Shown here piece after piece: positions 7,528 through 20,586 of a DNA stretch of 64,000 nucleotides. The DNA is taken from NCBI RefSeq assembly GCF_022919155.1, contig NZ_CP095045.1:3348001-3412000 (forward strand). Reading direction: 5' to 3'. Origin of the DNA: Leucobacter allii. Its GTDB lineage: Bacteria > Actinomycetota > Actinomycetes > Actinomycetales > Microbacteriaceae. The position numbers were made by a program, and so were the translations under genes. Below the pieces are notes generated by a model. It was not told where the DNA came from and did no database searches. It saw nothing but the letters and a program-made list of their open reading frames with translations. Position 1 is the stretch's first letter. Each line of letters starts with the position of its first letter.

Positions 7528-8138
7528 GAGTGGTGCTCCTCCCGGGGCTGCGATGCCCCATCGTCGGGGGTCTCGGATGCCGCGCGTCGCGCACGGAGCG
7601 CACGGACCTTCTGCCGGTTGCCGCATCGCCGCATCGAGCACCAGGCGCGGTTGCCCGATCGGGAGATGTCGAGGTACATCACGGCGCAATCGTCCGCTCC
7701 GCAGACCCGCACGCGCTCCGGCCGCTCGAGCGCGGCGACGGCCGTGCGCGCGATGGTCGCGAGCAGACGGTCGCAGGTCACCGCCGGCTCGGCGCGCAGC
7801 TGCCGAGGCACGTCCGGACGTGCCGCGGCGGCGTCGATGACGGAGGCGGCCCCGCCGGGGATCGCGGTGCCGGCAGCCGCAGCCAGCACGGCGTCGGCGA
7901 TGGCACGACGCAGGTCCCGCGCCCGCACGGCTTCCTCCTCGTCCACCGGCACCTCGACGTCGAAGCGCTCGCGCCACCATCGGGCGATGTCCTCGGGCCC
8001 GTGCCAGAGCTCCCATGCCTCGGGGCCCGGGAATCCCCCGGTGTACGCGAAGTCGAGCGCGATCGACCCGGAGTCGAACCACCAGCGCTGGCCGTCGTCG
8101 GCGACGAACCACTGCCCGGTCGGAGGTGCGAGATTCAT
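7524..8138 (-). CDS. CGNR zinc-finger / ABATE-domain transcriptional regulator
   Basis: 204 residues starting MNLAPPTGQWFVADDG. Residues 1-140 are an ABATE-like (stress-induced regulator) ligand domain. Residues 150-190 hold the CGNR zinc finger: one Cys pair in RVCGADDCAVMYLD and the signature CSMRRCGNRQKVRALR. These proteins are predicted DNA-binding regulators. The start at 8138 is chosen because it gives the usual short N-terminus; a start at the upstream ATG would run through an 8-bp palindrome. No Shine-Dalgarno sequence precedes it, so the mRNA may be leaderless. It is followed with a 4-base overlap by the YdeI-like gene, its probable functional partner. Confidence 0.88.
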   Translation of the reverse strand: MNLAPPTGQWFVADDGQRWWFDSGSIALDFAYTGGFPGPEAWELWHGPEDIARWWRERFDVEVPVDEEEAVRARDLRRAIADAVLAAAAGTAIPGGAASVIDAAAARPDVPRQLRAEPAVTCDRLLATIARTAVAALERPERVRVCGADDCAVMYLDISRSGNRAWCSMRRCGNRQKVRALRARRAASETPDDGASQPREEHHS

Positions 8139-8159
8139 GTAACCATCATGCATGGTTAC
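8139..8159. promoter_or_regulatory. palindromic operator at CGNR gene start
   Basis: GTAACCAT and ATGGTTAC form a perfect 8-bp inverted repeat around a 5-base spacer (CATGC), directly abutting the ATG at 8138. A protein bound here would block initiation, which suggests autorepression by the CGNR protein itself or control by another dimeric regulator. Confidence 0.55.
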
Positions 8160-8236
8160 GCTAGTTTCGGCAAGAGTTTCCGTACGACTGCCGGCCCGGG
8201 GATCCGGCGCAGAGCATTCGGTGACCCGATCCGGAG

Positions 8237-9163
8237 TCAGCCGGTCGGTGCGAAGCGGTGCCGGAGCCACTCGTCGATGCCGTCCAGCGCCGTGCGCGCC
8301 ATGGAGGTCGGATGGCTGGTGAACGCATGCGGAGAAGCCGGATAGACCCGCAGATCCACCTCGACGCCGGCGGCGAGCAGTCTCGTCGCCATGGCGAGAT
8401 TGTCCTCGAGGAGGATGTCCTCCTCTCCGACCACCATCAGAATGGGCGGCAGGCCCCTGAGGTCGCCGAAGACGGGCGAGACATCGGGGCGCGTGCGATC
8501 GGCGGTGCATCCGGCGTACGCGGCGAGGAAGTACTCGTCCGCGATGCGGCGTCCGGCCGGGGTCCGCGCGGAGAGATCGTAGGTTCCGCACTGCAGGACT
8601 GCGCCGCGGAACGCGTCGATCCCGCGGTCCCGGACCCGGATCAGGGTTGCTGCCGCCAGGGTGGAGCCCGCGGAGAACCCCGCGATCACGAGCCGCGACG
8701 TGCCGAAGCGCGCTGCCGCGTGCTCTGCGAGCCACAGTGCGGCGGTCTCGCAGTCGTCGGGGGCCGCCGGCCACGGATGCTCGGGAGCGAGCCGGTAGTC
8801 GACGCTCACGACGGCGATGTCCAGAGCCTCCACGAGACGACGATTGCGCGTGTCGCTGCCGGCGGCAGAACCGAGGAAGAAGCCACCCGTGTGGATCTCG
8901 AGGAGCACTCCCCTGGCGGCCTTCCCCGTCGGCGTGTGGATTCGCACCCGCACCTCGCGGCCATCAGCGCTCACCGTCTCCTCCGCCGGCGCCGGCGTGC
9001 TCTCGCGAGCGGTCGGAGCGGTCGGGGCGGCCGCGCGGATCCGCATGAGCTCGCCGAGCGTGCCGGGCCCCCGGCCGGGAGGCCGGCGGGCGTAGAACTC
9101 CCGGGACTCCGCGACCAGAGGCACGGTGGCAGGATCGATGAACGCAGAGATCGCGAGCCGCAT
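8237..9163 (-). CDS. HSL-family alpha/beta hydrolase (esterase)
   Basis: 308 residues, typical of the hormone-sensitive-lipase (class IV) esterases. The oxyanion-hole motif reads HTGGFFLG where most members have HGGGF, so one Gly is Thr. The nucleophile elbow is GFSAGS at about residue 172, the acid is Asp in VVGEEDILLEDN, and the catalytic His lies in ASPHAFTS near residue 285. A leader of about 70 residues precedes the fold. It would hydrolyse short acyl esters in the cytoplasm; the substrate is unknown. It ends 98 bases before the CGNR start on the same strand and follows tRNA-Ala, so it is probably its own unit. Confidence 0.88.
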   Translation of the reverse strand: MRLAISAFIDPATVPLVAESREFYARRPPGRGPGTLGELMRIRAAAPTAPTARESTPAPAEETVSADGREVRVRIHTPTGKAARGVLLEIHTGGFFLGSAAGSDTRNRRLVEALDIAVVSVDYRLAPEHPWPAAPDDCETAALWLAEHAAARFGTSRLVIAGFSAGSTLAAATLIRVRDRGIDAFRGAVLQCGTYDLSARTPAGRRIADEYFLAAYAGCTADRTRPDVSPVFGDLRGLPPILMVVGEEDILLEDNLAMATRLLAAGVEVDLRVYPASPHAFTSHPTSMARTALDGIDEWLRHRFAPTG

Positions 9164-9250
9164 GGGGAGACTCTACGAGACGCCCGGTCGTCTCGGCGAA
9201 CGGATGTCGTCCGGCGTGCCCGGTGCGGGAGAGGGGCTCCGATGGGAGCG

Positions 9251-9326
9251 TGGTGGATCCTGGGAGAATCGAACTCCCGACATCCTGCTTGCAAAGCAGG
9301 CACTCTACCAACTGAGTTAAGGACCC
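9251..9326 (-). tRNA. tRNA-Ala (anticodon TGC)
   Basis: Read on the minus strand: acceptor GGGTCCT pairs with AGGATCC, D-arm with AGTTGGTAGAG, anticodon stem CCTGC/GCAGG around loop TTTGCAA (TGC), T-arm GGGAG-TTCGATT-CTCCC, discriminator A and an encoded CCA at 9251-9253. The cloverleaf is complete. Confidence 0.97.
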
Positions 9327-9467
9327 GAGATGAGCTCCCGAACCGGGCCTCGCCTCCACGATCACGGCGGGGCCGGAATCGTCTGGGACTACTATAGCCG
9401 CCGGGTTTCGCGCGCGCAAAAGCACCGGGGCGCCCCGCGCGCGCCCGTGCTCCGCACGCGACGGGCC

Positions 9468-10160
9468 TCACCTGACGGGTGACGGGATCCGCCGGGAGCG
9501 GTACCCCTCGGCACCGCGCAGCGGGATCCAACGCCGCCAGTGCTTCGCCGAGAGCCGCACGGGCGTGTGCGCGGCGAGATGCGCGGCGGCGGCCTCGAGG
9601 CGCGCATCCCCCGGCAGGCAGAGCCACAGCGAGAGCGTGGAGCCCGAGGTCCCGTACGCGGCGCGCACGCCGGACGCGCCGAGCAGGCGGCCGTAGCCGT
9701 CGACCGCGAATCCCCCGCACGCCTCGGGGGTCACACCCGCATCGGCGAGCCCGGTGCCCGGATCGCGCAGCCGTACCGAGGCCTGCGCCGACAGCACCGC
9801 GAGCGACTGACCGTGCGCGTTCACGGCACCCGCGAGGTCGGCGGCGGAGAGATGCTCCAGCGCCTCGGGCGCCAGCGACGCCGGAACGCGCCAGGTCTCG
9901 CCCTCCGCTCCGCTGCGCGCGGGACCTCCGAAGCACGCGACGGCGAAAGCACGGAGCCCCTCGCGAAGCGGCACCGGTCCCCCTCGGGCGATCCGCAGGT
10001 CCCAGCGCGGCTCGGCCCCGACGGTGCAGGCGGCGAGGAAGGCGTCGACCCGCTCGCGCGCCGCCCGCGGGTTCTTCGCCCGAAGCCCGTGCGCTCCCCC
10101 GGAGGCCGCGGGAAGCCCGTCGTAGCTCACGATCTCCGGCCGCTCGGCGCCGTCGCCCAT
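9468..10160 (-). CDS. hypothetical protein between the two tRNA genes
   Basis: 230 residues from ATG 10160 (MGDGAERPEIVSYDG). I do not recognise the family. It is soluble, with no signal peptide or membrane helix. It contains KNPRAARERVDAFLAACTVG, then PRWDLRIARGGPVPLREGLR, and a Cys/Gly-rich middle (ACGGFAVDGYGRLLG). It ends in a basic tail, HWRRWIPLRGAEGYRSRR. An in-frame start further upstream would read through tRNA-Ile and is rejected; ATG 10160 has the purine-rich stretch GATGGGGGATC just before it. It may be a lineage-specific insertion into the common tRNA-Ile/tRNA-Ala pair. Confidence 0.6.
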   Translation of the reverse strand: MGDGAERPEIVSYDGLPAASGGAHGLRAKNPRAARERVDAFLAACTVGAEPRWDLRIARGGPVPLREGLRAFAVACFGGPARSGAEGETWRVPASLAPEALEHLSAADLAGAVNAHGQSLAVLSAQASVRLRDPGTGLADAGVTPEACGGFAVDGYGRLLGASGVRAAYGTSGSTLSLWLCLPGDARLEAAAAHLAAHTPVRLSAKHWRRWIPLRGAEGYRSRRIPSPVR

Positions 10161-10235
10161 CTCGGATCCCCCATCGTCTTCCGACCGCCGGATACGACGA
10201 AGGGCGGCCGATTGCTCGACCGCCCGTGCGTGTAT

Positions 10236-10312
10236 TGGTGGGGCTACCAGGACTTGAACCTGGGACCTCTTCATTATCAGTGAAGCGCTCTAACCGCCTG
10301 AGCTATAGCCCC
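10236..10312 (-). tRNA. tRNA-Ile (anticodon GAT)
   Basis: Minus-strand reading gives acceptor GGGGCTA / TAGCCCC, D-loop with GCGGTTAGAGC, anticodon stem CTTCA/TGAAG around CTGATAA (GAT), T-arm CCAGG-TTCAAGT-CCTGG, discriminator A and an encoded CCA at 10236-10238. It follows gyrA and the DUF3566 gene, its usual actinobacterial place. Confidence 0.97.
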
Positions 10313-10408
10313 GTGACCAAGCAACAACATTACCCGAAAGTACCCGAGATCCGAAATCGGATCCGACGACCGGGCGCGTTGCCTGGCATGCCGCGCACGC
10401 GGCGCGGC

Positions 10409-10808
10409 TCAGTTGCTCGTGAAGCCGAGCTGGAAGCCGCCGAGCACGCGCACGAGGAGGTTGTACACGAGCGCGCCGACGGCGCCGAGCGCCGTGCCCA
10501 CGATCGTGTTCAGGATCCCCACGACGACGGCGAAGCCGAGTACCTGCGGGAAGCCGATGATGTTCATCAGGCTGTTCTCCTCGCCCACGATGTCCATGAA
10601 GAGCGAGTCGACCTGGCTGAAGACGCCCGTCTGCATGAGCACGGTGTAGATGAGGATCGTCGACACGACGCTCACGATCGCGAGGCACAGGGCCACGAGG
10701 AACGAGAACTTCACGGCCGACCAGAAATCGATGTACACCAGCTTCAGGCGGACCTGCTTCGCGGGCGCCTTCTTCCGGGTCTTCTTGGCCAGCTTGTCGG
10801 CGACAGTG

Positions 10809-10816
<8 letters not shown>
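10409..10816 (-). CDS. DUF3566 membrane protein
   Basis: 135 residues. A basic cytoplasmic leader ([13 protein letters not shown]) is followed by [19 protein letters not shown], which begins the first of two membrane segments (about 30-58). The loop [15 protein letters not shown] and a second long segment (about 88-120, with [20 protein letters not shown]) complete the family pattern. DUF3566 proteins are found almost always directly downstream of gyrA in Actinobacteria; the role is unknown. Its start overlaps the gyrA stop by 8 bases, so expression is coupled to gyrase. Confidence 0.93.
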
Positions 10817-15453
<4,637 letters not shown>

Positions 15454-15649
15454 TCAGAGCTTTTCTCAGCCCTGGACACTTCCGCACCCTAGCCTATCAA
15501 GCTTCAGCGGCCTCGCGCCCGATTCCGCGCCGTTGAGCACGAAGTTTCAGCGGGGATCGTCCCCTCGGTTTTCACGAACGTCAGAAATCGGCTCCGGACG
15601 TGTCGAGACGATGGCTCGTAAGGCGCTGTCGAAGCACTCCAGGCGGTCC

Positions 15650-16141
15650 CTAGCCGTAAGTGTCCCGCGGTCCGCGGCCCTGCACGGTGCGCGGTCCGTG
15701 CCGCCAACTCGGGGCGCCCGGGGCGAGGAAGCGCAGATCCCTGATCTCCGCGTCCGGGTAGTCTCGCAGCAGGCGCGTGAGCATCTCCGCGCGGAGGCGA
15801 CGCAGCTCGGTGGCCCAGGTCGTCGAGTCGCATTGGATCTGCACGACCCCGTTGCTGATGCCGAGCACCGTGGTGTGCTCGGCGGTCGACTCCCCCGCGA
15901 ACTCCGACCACTCCGCGATGAGCCTCGCCTGCTCGAGCTCGAGGCTCCACCCCATCTCCCCGGCGACCGTCGAGAGCACATCGCCGAGCATCCGCGGGTC
16001 GCGTCCGAATCCGAATGGGCTCCCCCCGGGCGCATCCGCAGCGGTACCGCGGCGGCGACGGACCGGTCGCCCCTTCCACACGGACTTCGCGCGAAGATAG
16101 GCTTCGGTGGCGAAGCCCGGCTCCCCCGCCGCGGGCGTCAC
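15650..16141 (-). CDS. dciA: DciA (DUF721) DnaB-loader-type protein
   Basis: 163 residues from the GTG at 16141, which overlaps the recF stop (GTGA). The DUF721 core lies at about 55-140: MLGDVLSTVAGEMGWSLELE, WSEFAGESTAEHTTVLGISN, then VVQIQCDSTTWATELRRLR. Family knowledge: DciA is the ancestral partner that helps load the replicative helicase DnaB in bacteria lacking DnaC/DnaI. Its place between recF and gyrB is standard for Actinobacteria. Earlier starts in this frame lie inside recF and translate to Arg-rich nonsense, so GTG 16141 is preferred. The C-terminus is short, ending HGPRTVQGRGPRDTYG. Confidence 0.9.
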   Translation of the reverse strand: MTPAAGEPGFATEAYLRAKSVWKGRPVRRRRGTAADAPGGSPFGFGRDPRMLGDVLSTVAGEMGWSLELEQARLIAEWSEFAGESTAEHTTVLGISNGVVQIQCDSTTWATELRRLRAEMLTRLLRDYPDAEIRDLRFLAPGAPSWRHGPRTVQGRGPRDTYG

Positions 16142-17301
16142 GACGCGTCTCCGAGAATCCGCCCGCCATCGATCCGCACGCGATGCCAGTCGACGCCATC
16201 GGGGACGTCCTCCTCGACGGCAGCCGTGACGATCACCTGCTCGAATCCGCTGACCGCGCGCATGAGGCTGTTGCGCCGACGCAGATCGAGCTCGGCGAAG
16301 ACGTCGTCGAGGATGATCACCGGATCCCCCGCGGGGGACTCGTCGCGGAGGATCGTCGCAAGCGCCATCTTCATCGCGAGGGCGAACGACCACGATTCGC
16401 CATGACTCGCATACCCCTTCACGGGAAGACCGTTGAGTTCGAGCACCAGGTCATCGCGATGCGGACCGACGAGCGTCACGCCCCGCTCGAGCTCTCTTCC
16501 CCGAACCCGGTGCAGCGCCGCACGGAACTGCTCGGCGAGTGTTTCACGTGAAACGGCGGCGTCCTCCTTCGGATCCGGAGTTTCACGTGAAACACCTTCA
16601 CCCTCCTCCCGCACAGACTCGCTCAGGGTGAGCGCCGGGCCGTGATCCTGCCCGACGAGCGCGGCATAGCCGGTGCGGAGCGGACCGATCATGTCGCGTA
16701 CGAGCTCCCGACGCGCCAACAGGATCTGCGTGCCGAAGTCGACGAGCTGCTCGTCCCAGACCTCGAGCGTCGCCTCCACTCCCCCAGCGCGTCCGCCGCG
16801 CGCGGATTTCAGCAGCGCCGTGCGCTGCCGCACCACTCGTTCGTAGTCCGCCAGCGCGCCCGCGGCGACCGGATGGCGAGAGACGAGCGCATCATCGAGG
16901 AAGCGCCGGCGTCCTGAGGGCTCTCCACGAACGATCGAGAGGTCTTCCGGCACGAACGCGATCGCCGAGAACCATCGGGTGACCTCCCGCGGGCGTACTG
17001 CGTTCCGATTCACCTGGGCGCGGTTCGGCGCCCCCCGATTGATCTGCAGCTCGAGCAGCACGTCGCGCTCATCCGCCGCCACCTTCAGCCGTGCGACCGC
17101 GGCGTCGCGCCCCGCCCGGATGAGTGCGGCGTCTCCGGTCACGCGGTGCGATCGGAGCGTCGCGAAGTAGGCGATCGCCTCGACGAGATTCGTCTTGCCC
17201 TGGCCGTTGCGTCCGACCAGCAGATTCGGGCCGGACTCGAGCGCGAGCTCCGCGGAGGCGTAATTGCGGAAGTCGGCGAGCGACAGGTGCGCGACCCGCA
17301 T
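16138..17301 (-). CDS. recF: RecF recombination/repair ATPase
   Basis: 387 residues. RecF helps load RecA at single-strand gaps through RecOR. Walker A is GRNGQGKTN (about 30-38), the ABC-type signature region is SHGESWSFALAMKMAL, and Walker B is PVIILDDVFAELD. Between the arm domain and LAEQFRAALHRVRGR there is an acidic loop (about 228-255) that contains VSRET twice, at 237-241 and 250-254. Each VSRET is encoded by a perfect parS site, so the protein loop appears shaped by the centromere DNA. It starts 8 bases after the dnaN stop and overlaps dciA by 4 bases. Confidence 0.97.
   Translation of the reverse strand: MRVAHLSLADFRNYASAELALESGPNLLVGRNGQGKTNLVEAIAYFATLRSHRVTGDAALIRAGRDAAVARLKVAADERDVLLELQINRGAPNRAQVNRNAVRPREVTRWFSAIAFVPEDLSIVRGEPSGRRRFLDDALVSRHPVAAGALADYERVVRQRTALLKSARGGRAGGVEATLEVWDEQLVDFGTQILLARRELVRDMIGPLRTGYAALVGQDHGPALTLSESVREEGEGVSRETPDPKEDAAVSRETLAEQFRAALHRVRGRELERGVTLVGPHRDDLVLELNGLPVKGYASHGESWSFALAMKMALATILRDESPAGDPVIILDDVFAELDLRRRNSLMRAVSGFEQVIVTAAVEEDVPDGVDWHRVRIDGGRILGDAS
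16541..16554. promoter_or_regulatory. parS site 1 (in recF)
   Basis: Perfect 14-bp parS GTTTCACGTGAAAC, encoding VSRET at RecF residues 250-254. ParB (encoded at 24718) should nucleate here to organise the origin region. Confidence 0.93.
16580..16593. promoter_or_regulatory. parS site 2 (in recF)
   Basis: A second perfect GTTTCACGTGAAAC, 39 bp from site 1 in the same orientation and reading frame, encoding VSRET at RecF residues 237-241. Confidence 0.93.
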
Positions 17302-17309
17302 CGCTCCCC

Positions 17310-18452
17310 CTACCGGAGCAGCAGATTCGGCTGGAGCAGGTAGCGGAAGCTCTCCTCGTCCGTCTCGTCCTTGCTGCGCTGACTCGTGATGAGCACGGGG
17401 CCGGGCTTACCGGGGTTGTCCGTGCGCGTGAAGGCGATGCGCGCGAACTCCGCGTGCGTCGAGCGCAGCCCGTCGAGCAGGAACTGGGGCTTCAGGGAGA
17501 CGACCATCTCCTCGCCGACGAGGTGCGCGTCGACCGTCTCGACCGCCTGCGCGGACTCGGTGCCGGCGGCCTCGAGGGTCACGGTCCCCTCCGCGAAGGA
17601 GAAGCGGAGCGCCGCCTCCCGTTCGAGGACCAGCCCGACACGACCGACGGCCTCGACGAGCTCCCCCGTGTTCACGACCGCATAGTTGTCGATCGACGTC
17701 GGGAACAGGCGGCCGACCGGCGGGTAGTTCCCTTTGATGAGCAAGGAGGTGACCGTCTTCGAACCCCCGGTGAACGCGATCAGCTCCCGCTCCGCGTCCT
17801 TGATGATCGCCACGTGCACGATGCCGTCGCCCGAGAACGTCTTGCCGACCTCGGTGACGATCTTCGAGGGCACGAGGGCGCTCAGATCGTTCTGTCCGCC
17901 CTGGTTCTCCCAGTCGATGCTGCGCGTCGCGACCCGGTAGCGGTCGGTCGCCGTGAGCGTGAGCGAATTCTCCGTGATCTCGAACTGCACACCGGTGATC
18001 ACGGGCGTGACATCGTCCTTCGAGGCCGCCATCGAGACCTGGGCGATCGCGTCGGAGAACACGTCGGCCGGCACCGCACCGGAGACGGTGTCCACCTGCG
18101 GAACCTGCGGGTACTCCTCCACCGGCATCGCCGGCAGGCTGAAGGACGCCGAGCCGCACCGCACTTCGACGCGGCTCTCGAGCAGCGAGACCTCGACGTC
18201 CGCGTGCGGCAGGCGCGAAGCGATCTCGCCGAGCAGTCGACCGGAGACGAGCGCGCGGCCCGGATCCGCCACCTCCGCGGTGATGCTGGTGCGCGCGGAC
18301 ACCTCGTAGTCGAAGGAAGAGACCGTGAGGCTCCCGTCCTCCGCCTCGATCAGCGCACCGCTGAGCAGGGGCTGAGTCGGGCGCTGGGGCAGCAGCTTCA
18401 CCGCGAATGAGACCGCGTCACTGAACACGTCACGGTTGACGGTGAATCGCAT
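17310..18452 (-). CDS. dnaN: DNA polymerase III sliding clamp (beta subunit)
   Basis: 380 residues, three clamp domains. The protein forms the ring that tethers the polymerase to DNA. Start at ATG 18452 (MRFTVNRDVFSDAVSFAVK), the standard N-terminus, preceded by AAGGGA at a good distance; an upstream in-frame ATG would add an odd 17-residue leader. Recognisable pieces are LLSGALIEAEDGSL, then EYPQVPQVD in domain 1-2, and the C-terminal SEFARIAF-type strand (here HAEFARIAFTRTDNPGKPG) near the peptide-binding pocket. The end, EESFRYLLQPNLLLR, differs from the usual short MPMRL-like tail of many clamps. It is followed by recF after 8 bases. Confidence 0.97.
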   Translation of the reverse strand: MRFTVNRDVFSDAVSFAVKLLPQRPTQPLLSGALIEAEDGSLTVSSFDYEVSARTSITAEVADPGRALVSGRLLGEIASRLPHADVEVSLLESRVEVRCGSASFSLPAMPVEEYPQVPQVDTVSGAVPADVFSDAIAQVSMAASKDDVTPVITGVQFEITENSLTLTATDRYRVATRSIDWENQGGQNDLSALVPSKIVTEVGKTFSGDGIVHVAIIKDAERELIAFTGGSKTVTSLLIKGNYPPVGRLFPTSIDNYAVVNTGELVEAVGRVGLVLEREAALRFSFAEGTVTLEAAGTESAQAVETVDAHLVGEEMVVSLKPQFLLDGLRSTHAEFARIAFTRTDNPGKPGPVLITSQRSKDETDEESFRYLLQPNLLLR

Positions 18453-18894
18453 CGGCTGTATCCCTTTCACGTGCATGCGGACCTGAGCTGCACTTCGGTT
18501 CACAATCTTTGCACACTCGAGGGGGTCGGGGCACCCGGGCTTGTCATTCCGGCGTGTACGTTCTCGGTGCCGGCGGAGCGAGTTCGTGATGGAGTGCCCG
18601 TCGAAGAATGGGTGAAGTGTTAACAGTGTTAACGGCTGTGGAAACTGTGGATAAGTCGGCGGACCCCAATCGGGGACGGGGAACTACAGGAATGTGAGTT
18701 GTTGGCGGACTCTGGATGACCGACGATCGGCGCGATGACGCGGAACTTCGGTGATCCCGGAGTTTCCACAAGCGCCTGCGGACCCTCCACAGAAACGCCC
18801 GAGTTCTCCCCAGCTGTCCACAGTGCATCCCCCGCCTGTGGATAACTCCCGGACCCTCGCCGGATGCCGCGCGGCGAGGCGCACGCGGGACCGC
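18453..18894. other. dnaA-dnaN intergenic region, probable oriC
   Basis: 442 bases without a gene. Two perfect DnaA boxes TGTGGATAA are present (18646-18654 and 18837-18845). Weaker ones include CTGTCCACA near 18814-18822, GTTTCCACA near 18762-18770 and TGTGGAAAC near 18637-18645. The stretch 18601-18660 is only about 47% G+C by hand count and contains two tandem AGTGTTAAC units, fitting an unwinding element. The position between dnaA and dnaN is the usual actinobacterial origin. DnaA would bind here to open DNA. The box number is low compared with Streptomyces-type origins, and a rival cluster exists upstream of dnaB. Confidence 0.65.
18616..18633. repeat. tandem AGTGTTAAC x2 in origin region
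   Basis: Two exact, adjacent copies of the 9-mer AGTGTTAAC (18616-18624 and 18625-18633) sit 13 bases before a perfect DnaA box. They could be part of the DNA unwinding element, or recognition triplets for DnaA on single strands. Confidence 0.6.
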
Positions 18895-20397
18895 TCAGCG
18901 CGAGGCCTGCTTGATGCGGGTCGTGAGCTCGGTGACCTGGTTGTAAACGGAGCGGCGTTCCGCGATGAGCTGCGAGATCTTCTTGTGCGCGTACATCACC
19001 GTGGTGTGATCCCGGCCGCCGAAGAGCTGTCCGATCTTCGGAAGGGAGAGCGGGGTGAGCTCGCGGCAGAGGTACATCGCGATCTGCCGCGCGGTGGCGA
19101 TCTGCTGCGCGCGCGTCGGGCCGTAGAGATCGTCGACCGAGAGATCGAAGTACTCCGCCGTCCGGCTGATGATGTCCGAGGGCTGCACCTCGTTGTCGGA
19201 CTCGAGCGTGATGAGGTCCTTCAGCACCGTGTGCACGAGCTGCATGTCGATCCGCTGCTGGTTCAGGCTCGCGTACGCCGTGACGCGGATCAGCGTGCCC
19301 TCGAGCTCCCGGATGTTCGAGGAGAACTTGCTCGCGATGAACTCGAGGATGCTGTGATCGATCTCGAGGTTCTCGCGCTGCGCCTTCTTGCGGAGGATCG
19401 CGATGCGGGTTTCGAGATCCGGCGCCTGGATGTCCGTCAGCAGGCCCCACTCGAACCGGGAGAGCATCCGCTCCTCGAAGCCGCGCAGCTGCTTCGGCTG
19501 CACGTCGCTCGTGATGACGACCTGCTTGTTGTGATCGTGCAGGGTGTTGAAGGTGTGGAAGAACGCCTCCTGGGTCTCCACCTTGTCCTCGAGGAACTGG
19601 ATGTCGTCGACGAGCAGAATATCGACGCTGCGGTACCGAGCATGGAAGGCCGCGCCCTGATTGTTGGCGATGGAGTTGATGAAGTCGTTCGTGAAGTCCT
19701 CGGAGCTCACGTAGCGCACGCGGACGTCGGGGAACATCTCGCGGGCGTAGTGGCCGATCGCGTGGAGCAGATGCGTCTTGCCCAGGCCGGAGTCCCCGTA
19801 GATGAAGAGCGGATTGTACGCGCGCGCCGGCGCCTCGGCGACCGCGACGGCGGCGGCGTGCGCGAAGCGGTTGGACTGCCCGATCACGAAGCTGTCGAAG
19901 CCGTACTTCTCGTTCAGGCGACTGTCGAGGGGAGCCTCCGCGCCGTGCCGGCTGCGCGGTTCGTCGACCGGTCGCGGGGCCTCGTGCCTGGTCTGGGCGC
20001 GTGCCGCCGAGAAGCCGTCGCCGAAGCCGACCTCGGCGCCCCGATCCGCGAAACCCGTGGACTCCCCGCTCCCGGCGGGCGCCGCGGCGGTCTCCGCCTG
20101 CGGTTCGGGGTCGAGATCGATCGAGGGATGCGCGTCCTCGTCCACCATCACCACGAAGTTCGCGATCTCCGCGGCTTCGGGAATGTCGGCGATCGCGGAC
20201 ATGATGGCGGGCCGCAGGCGGTTCTCGAGCAGCTTCAAGGTGAACTCGAGCTGCACCGCGAGATACAGCGTGCCCGCGCCCATGCCGCGCGGCACCGCGA
20301 GCGCGAGCTGCGCGCCGACCGCGGGACCGACCGCGGGGTCGCCCATCACGGCCTGGGTCACTCTGGCCCAGACCCCCTGGAGTTCCTCGTCAGTCAC
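18895..20397 (-). CDS. dnaA: chromosomal replication initiator DnaA
   Basis: 500 residues from GTG 20397. DnaA binds TTATCCACA boxes, oligomerises with ATP and opens the origin. Domain I is residues 1-85 ([17 protein letters not shown]), followed by an acidic, poorly conserved domain II (about 88-160). The AAA+ core carries Walker [10 protein letters not shown] (201-209) and Walker [10 protein letters not shown] (260-268), with RYRSVDI before it. Domain IV has the DnaA signature [14 protein letters not shown]. The ATG-initiated extension upstream reads through the promoter and DnaA box, so GTG 20397 is preferred. A promoter with a DnaA box in its spacer precedes it, suggesting autorepression. 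Confidence 0.97.
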   Translation of the reverse strand: MTDEELQGVWARVTQAVMGDPAVGPAVGAQLALAVPRGMGAGTLYLAVQLEFTLKLLENRLRPAIMSAIADIPEAAEIANFVVMVDEDAHPSIDLDPEPQAETAAAPAGSGESTGFADRGAEVGFGDGFSAARAQTRHEAPRPVDEPRSRHGAEAPLDSRLNEKYGFDSFVIGQSNRFAHAAAVAVAEAPARAYNPLFIYGDSGLGKTHLLHAIGHYAREMFPDVRVRYVSSEDFTNDFINSIANNQGAAFHARYRSVDILLVDDIQFLEDKVETQEAFFHTFNTLHDHNKQVVITSDVQPKQLRGFEERMLSRFEWGLLTDIQAPDLETRIAILRKKAQRENLEIDHSILEFIASKFSSNIRELEGTLIRVTAYASLNQQRIDMQLVHTVLKDLITLESDNEVQPSDIISRTAEYFDLSVDDLYGPTRAQQIATARQIAMYLCRELTPLSLPKIGQLFGGRDHTTVMYAHKKISQLIAERRSVYNQVTELTTRIKQASR

Positions 20398-20436
20398 GCG
20401 TACCCGGTTCGAATGCTCGTCGTGCGGTGGTTCGGT

Positions 20437-20465
20437 GTTATACCCAGTCTTATCCACAAGCGCAA
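20437..20465 (-). promoter_or_regulatory. dnaA promoter with DnaA box in spacer
   Basis: On the minus strand, -35 TTGCGC (20465-20460), a 17-base spacer and -10 TATAAC (20442-20437). A perfect DnaA box (TTATCCACA on the plus strand, 20450-20458) fills the spacer, so DnaA bound there would block RNA polymerase. The leader to GTG 20397 would be about 33 bases. Confidence 0.6.
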
Positions 20466-20586
20466 GTGCGGAAATCCCCGGATTTCCCAGGGACATCCTC
20501 GTCGCTGGAAACACCTGCGCCCACGTTAGTCACAGATTTGTCCACAGGCAAGTCCGCCGCCGCGCTCCGCCGACGAGGGCTGCGCT

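Noticed and set aside
10161..10274. Extension of the hypothetical gene to an ATG at 10274
   Set aside because: It would overlap the tRNA-Ile gene, and the extra residues look like tRNA translated by chance. ATG 10160 is preferred.
18465..18475. TTTCACGTGCATG before dnaN as a parS site
   Set aside because: Only the left half and centre match; the right half GTGCATG is not GTGAAAC.
20398..20514. ATG start of dnaA at 20514
   Set aside because: The extra residues come from the promoter and DnaA box region. GTG 20397 gives the normal domain I start.
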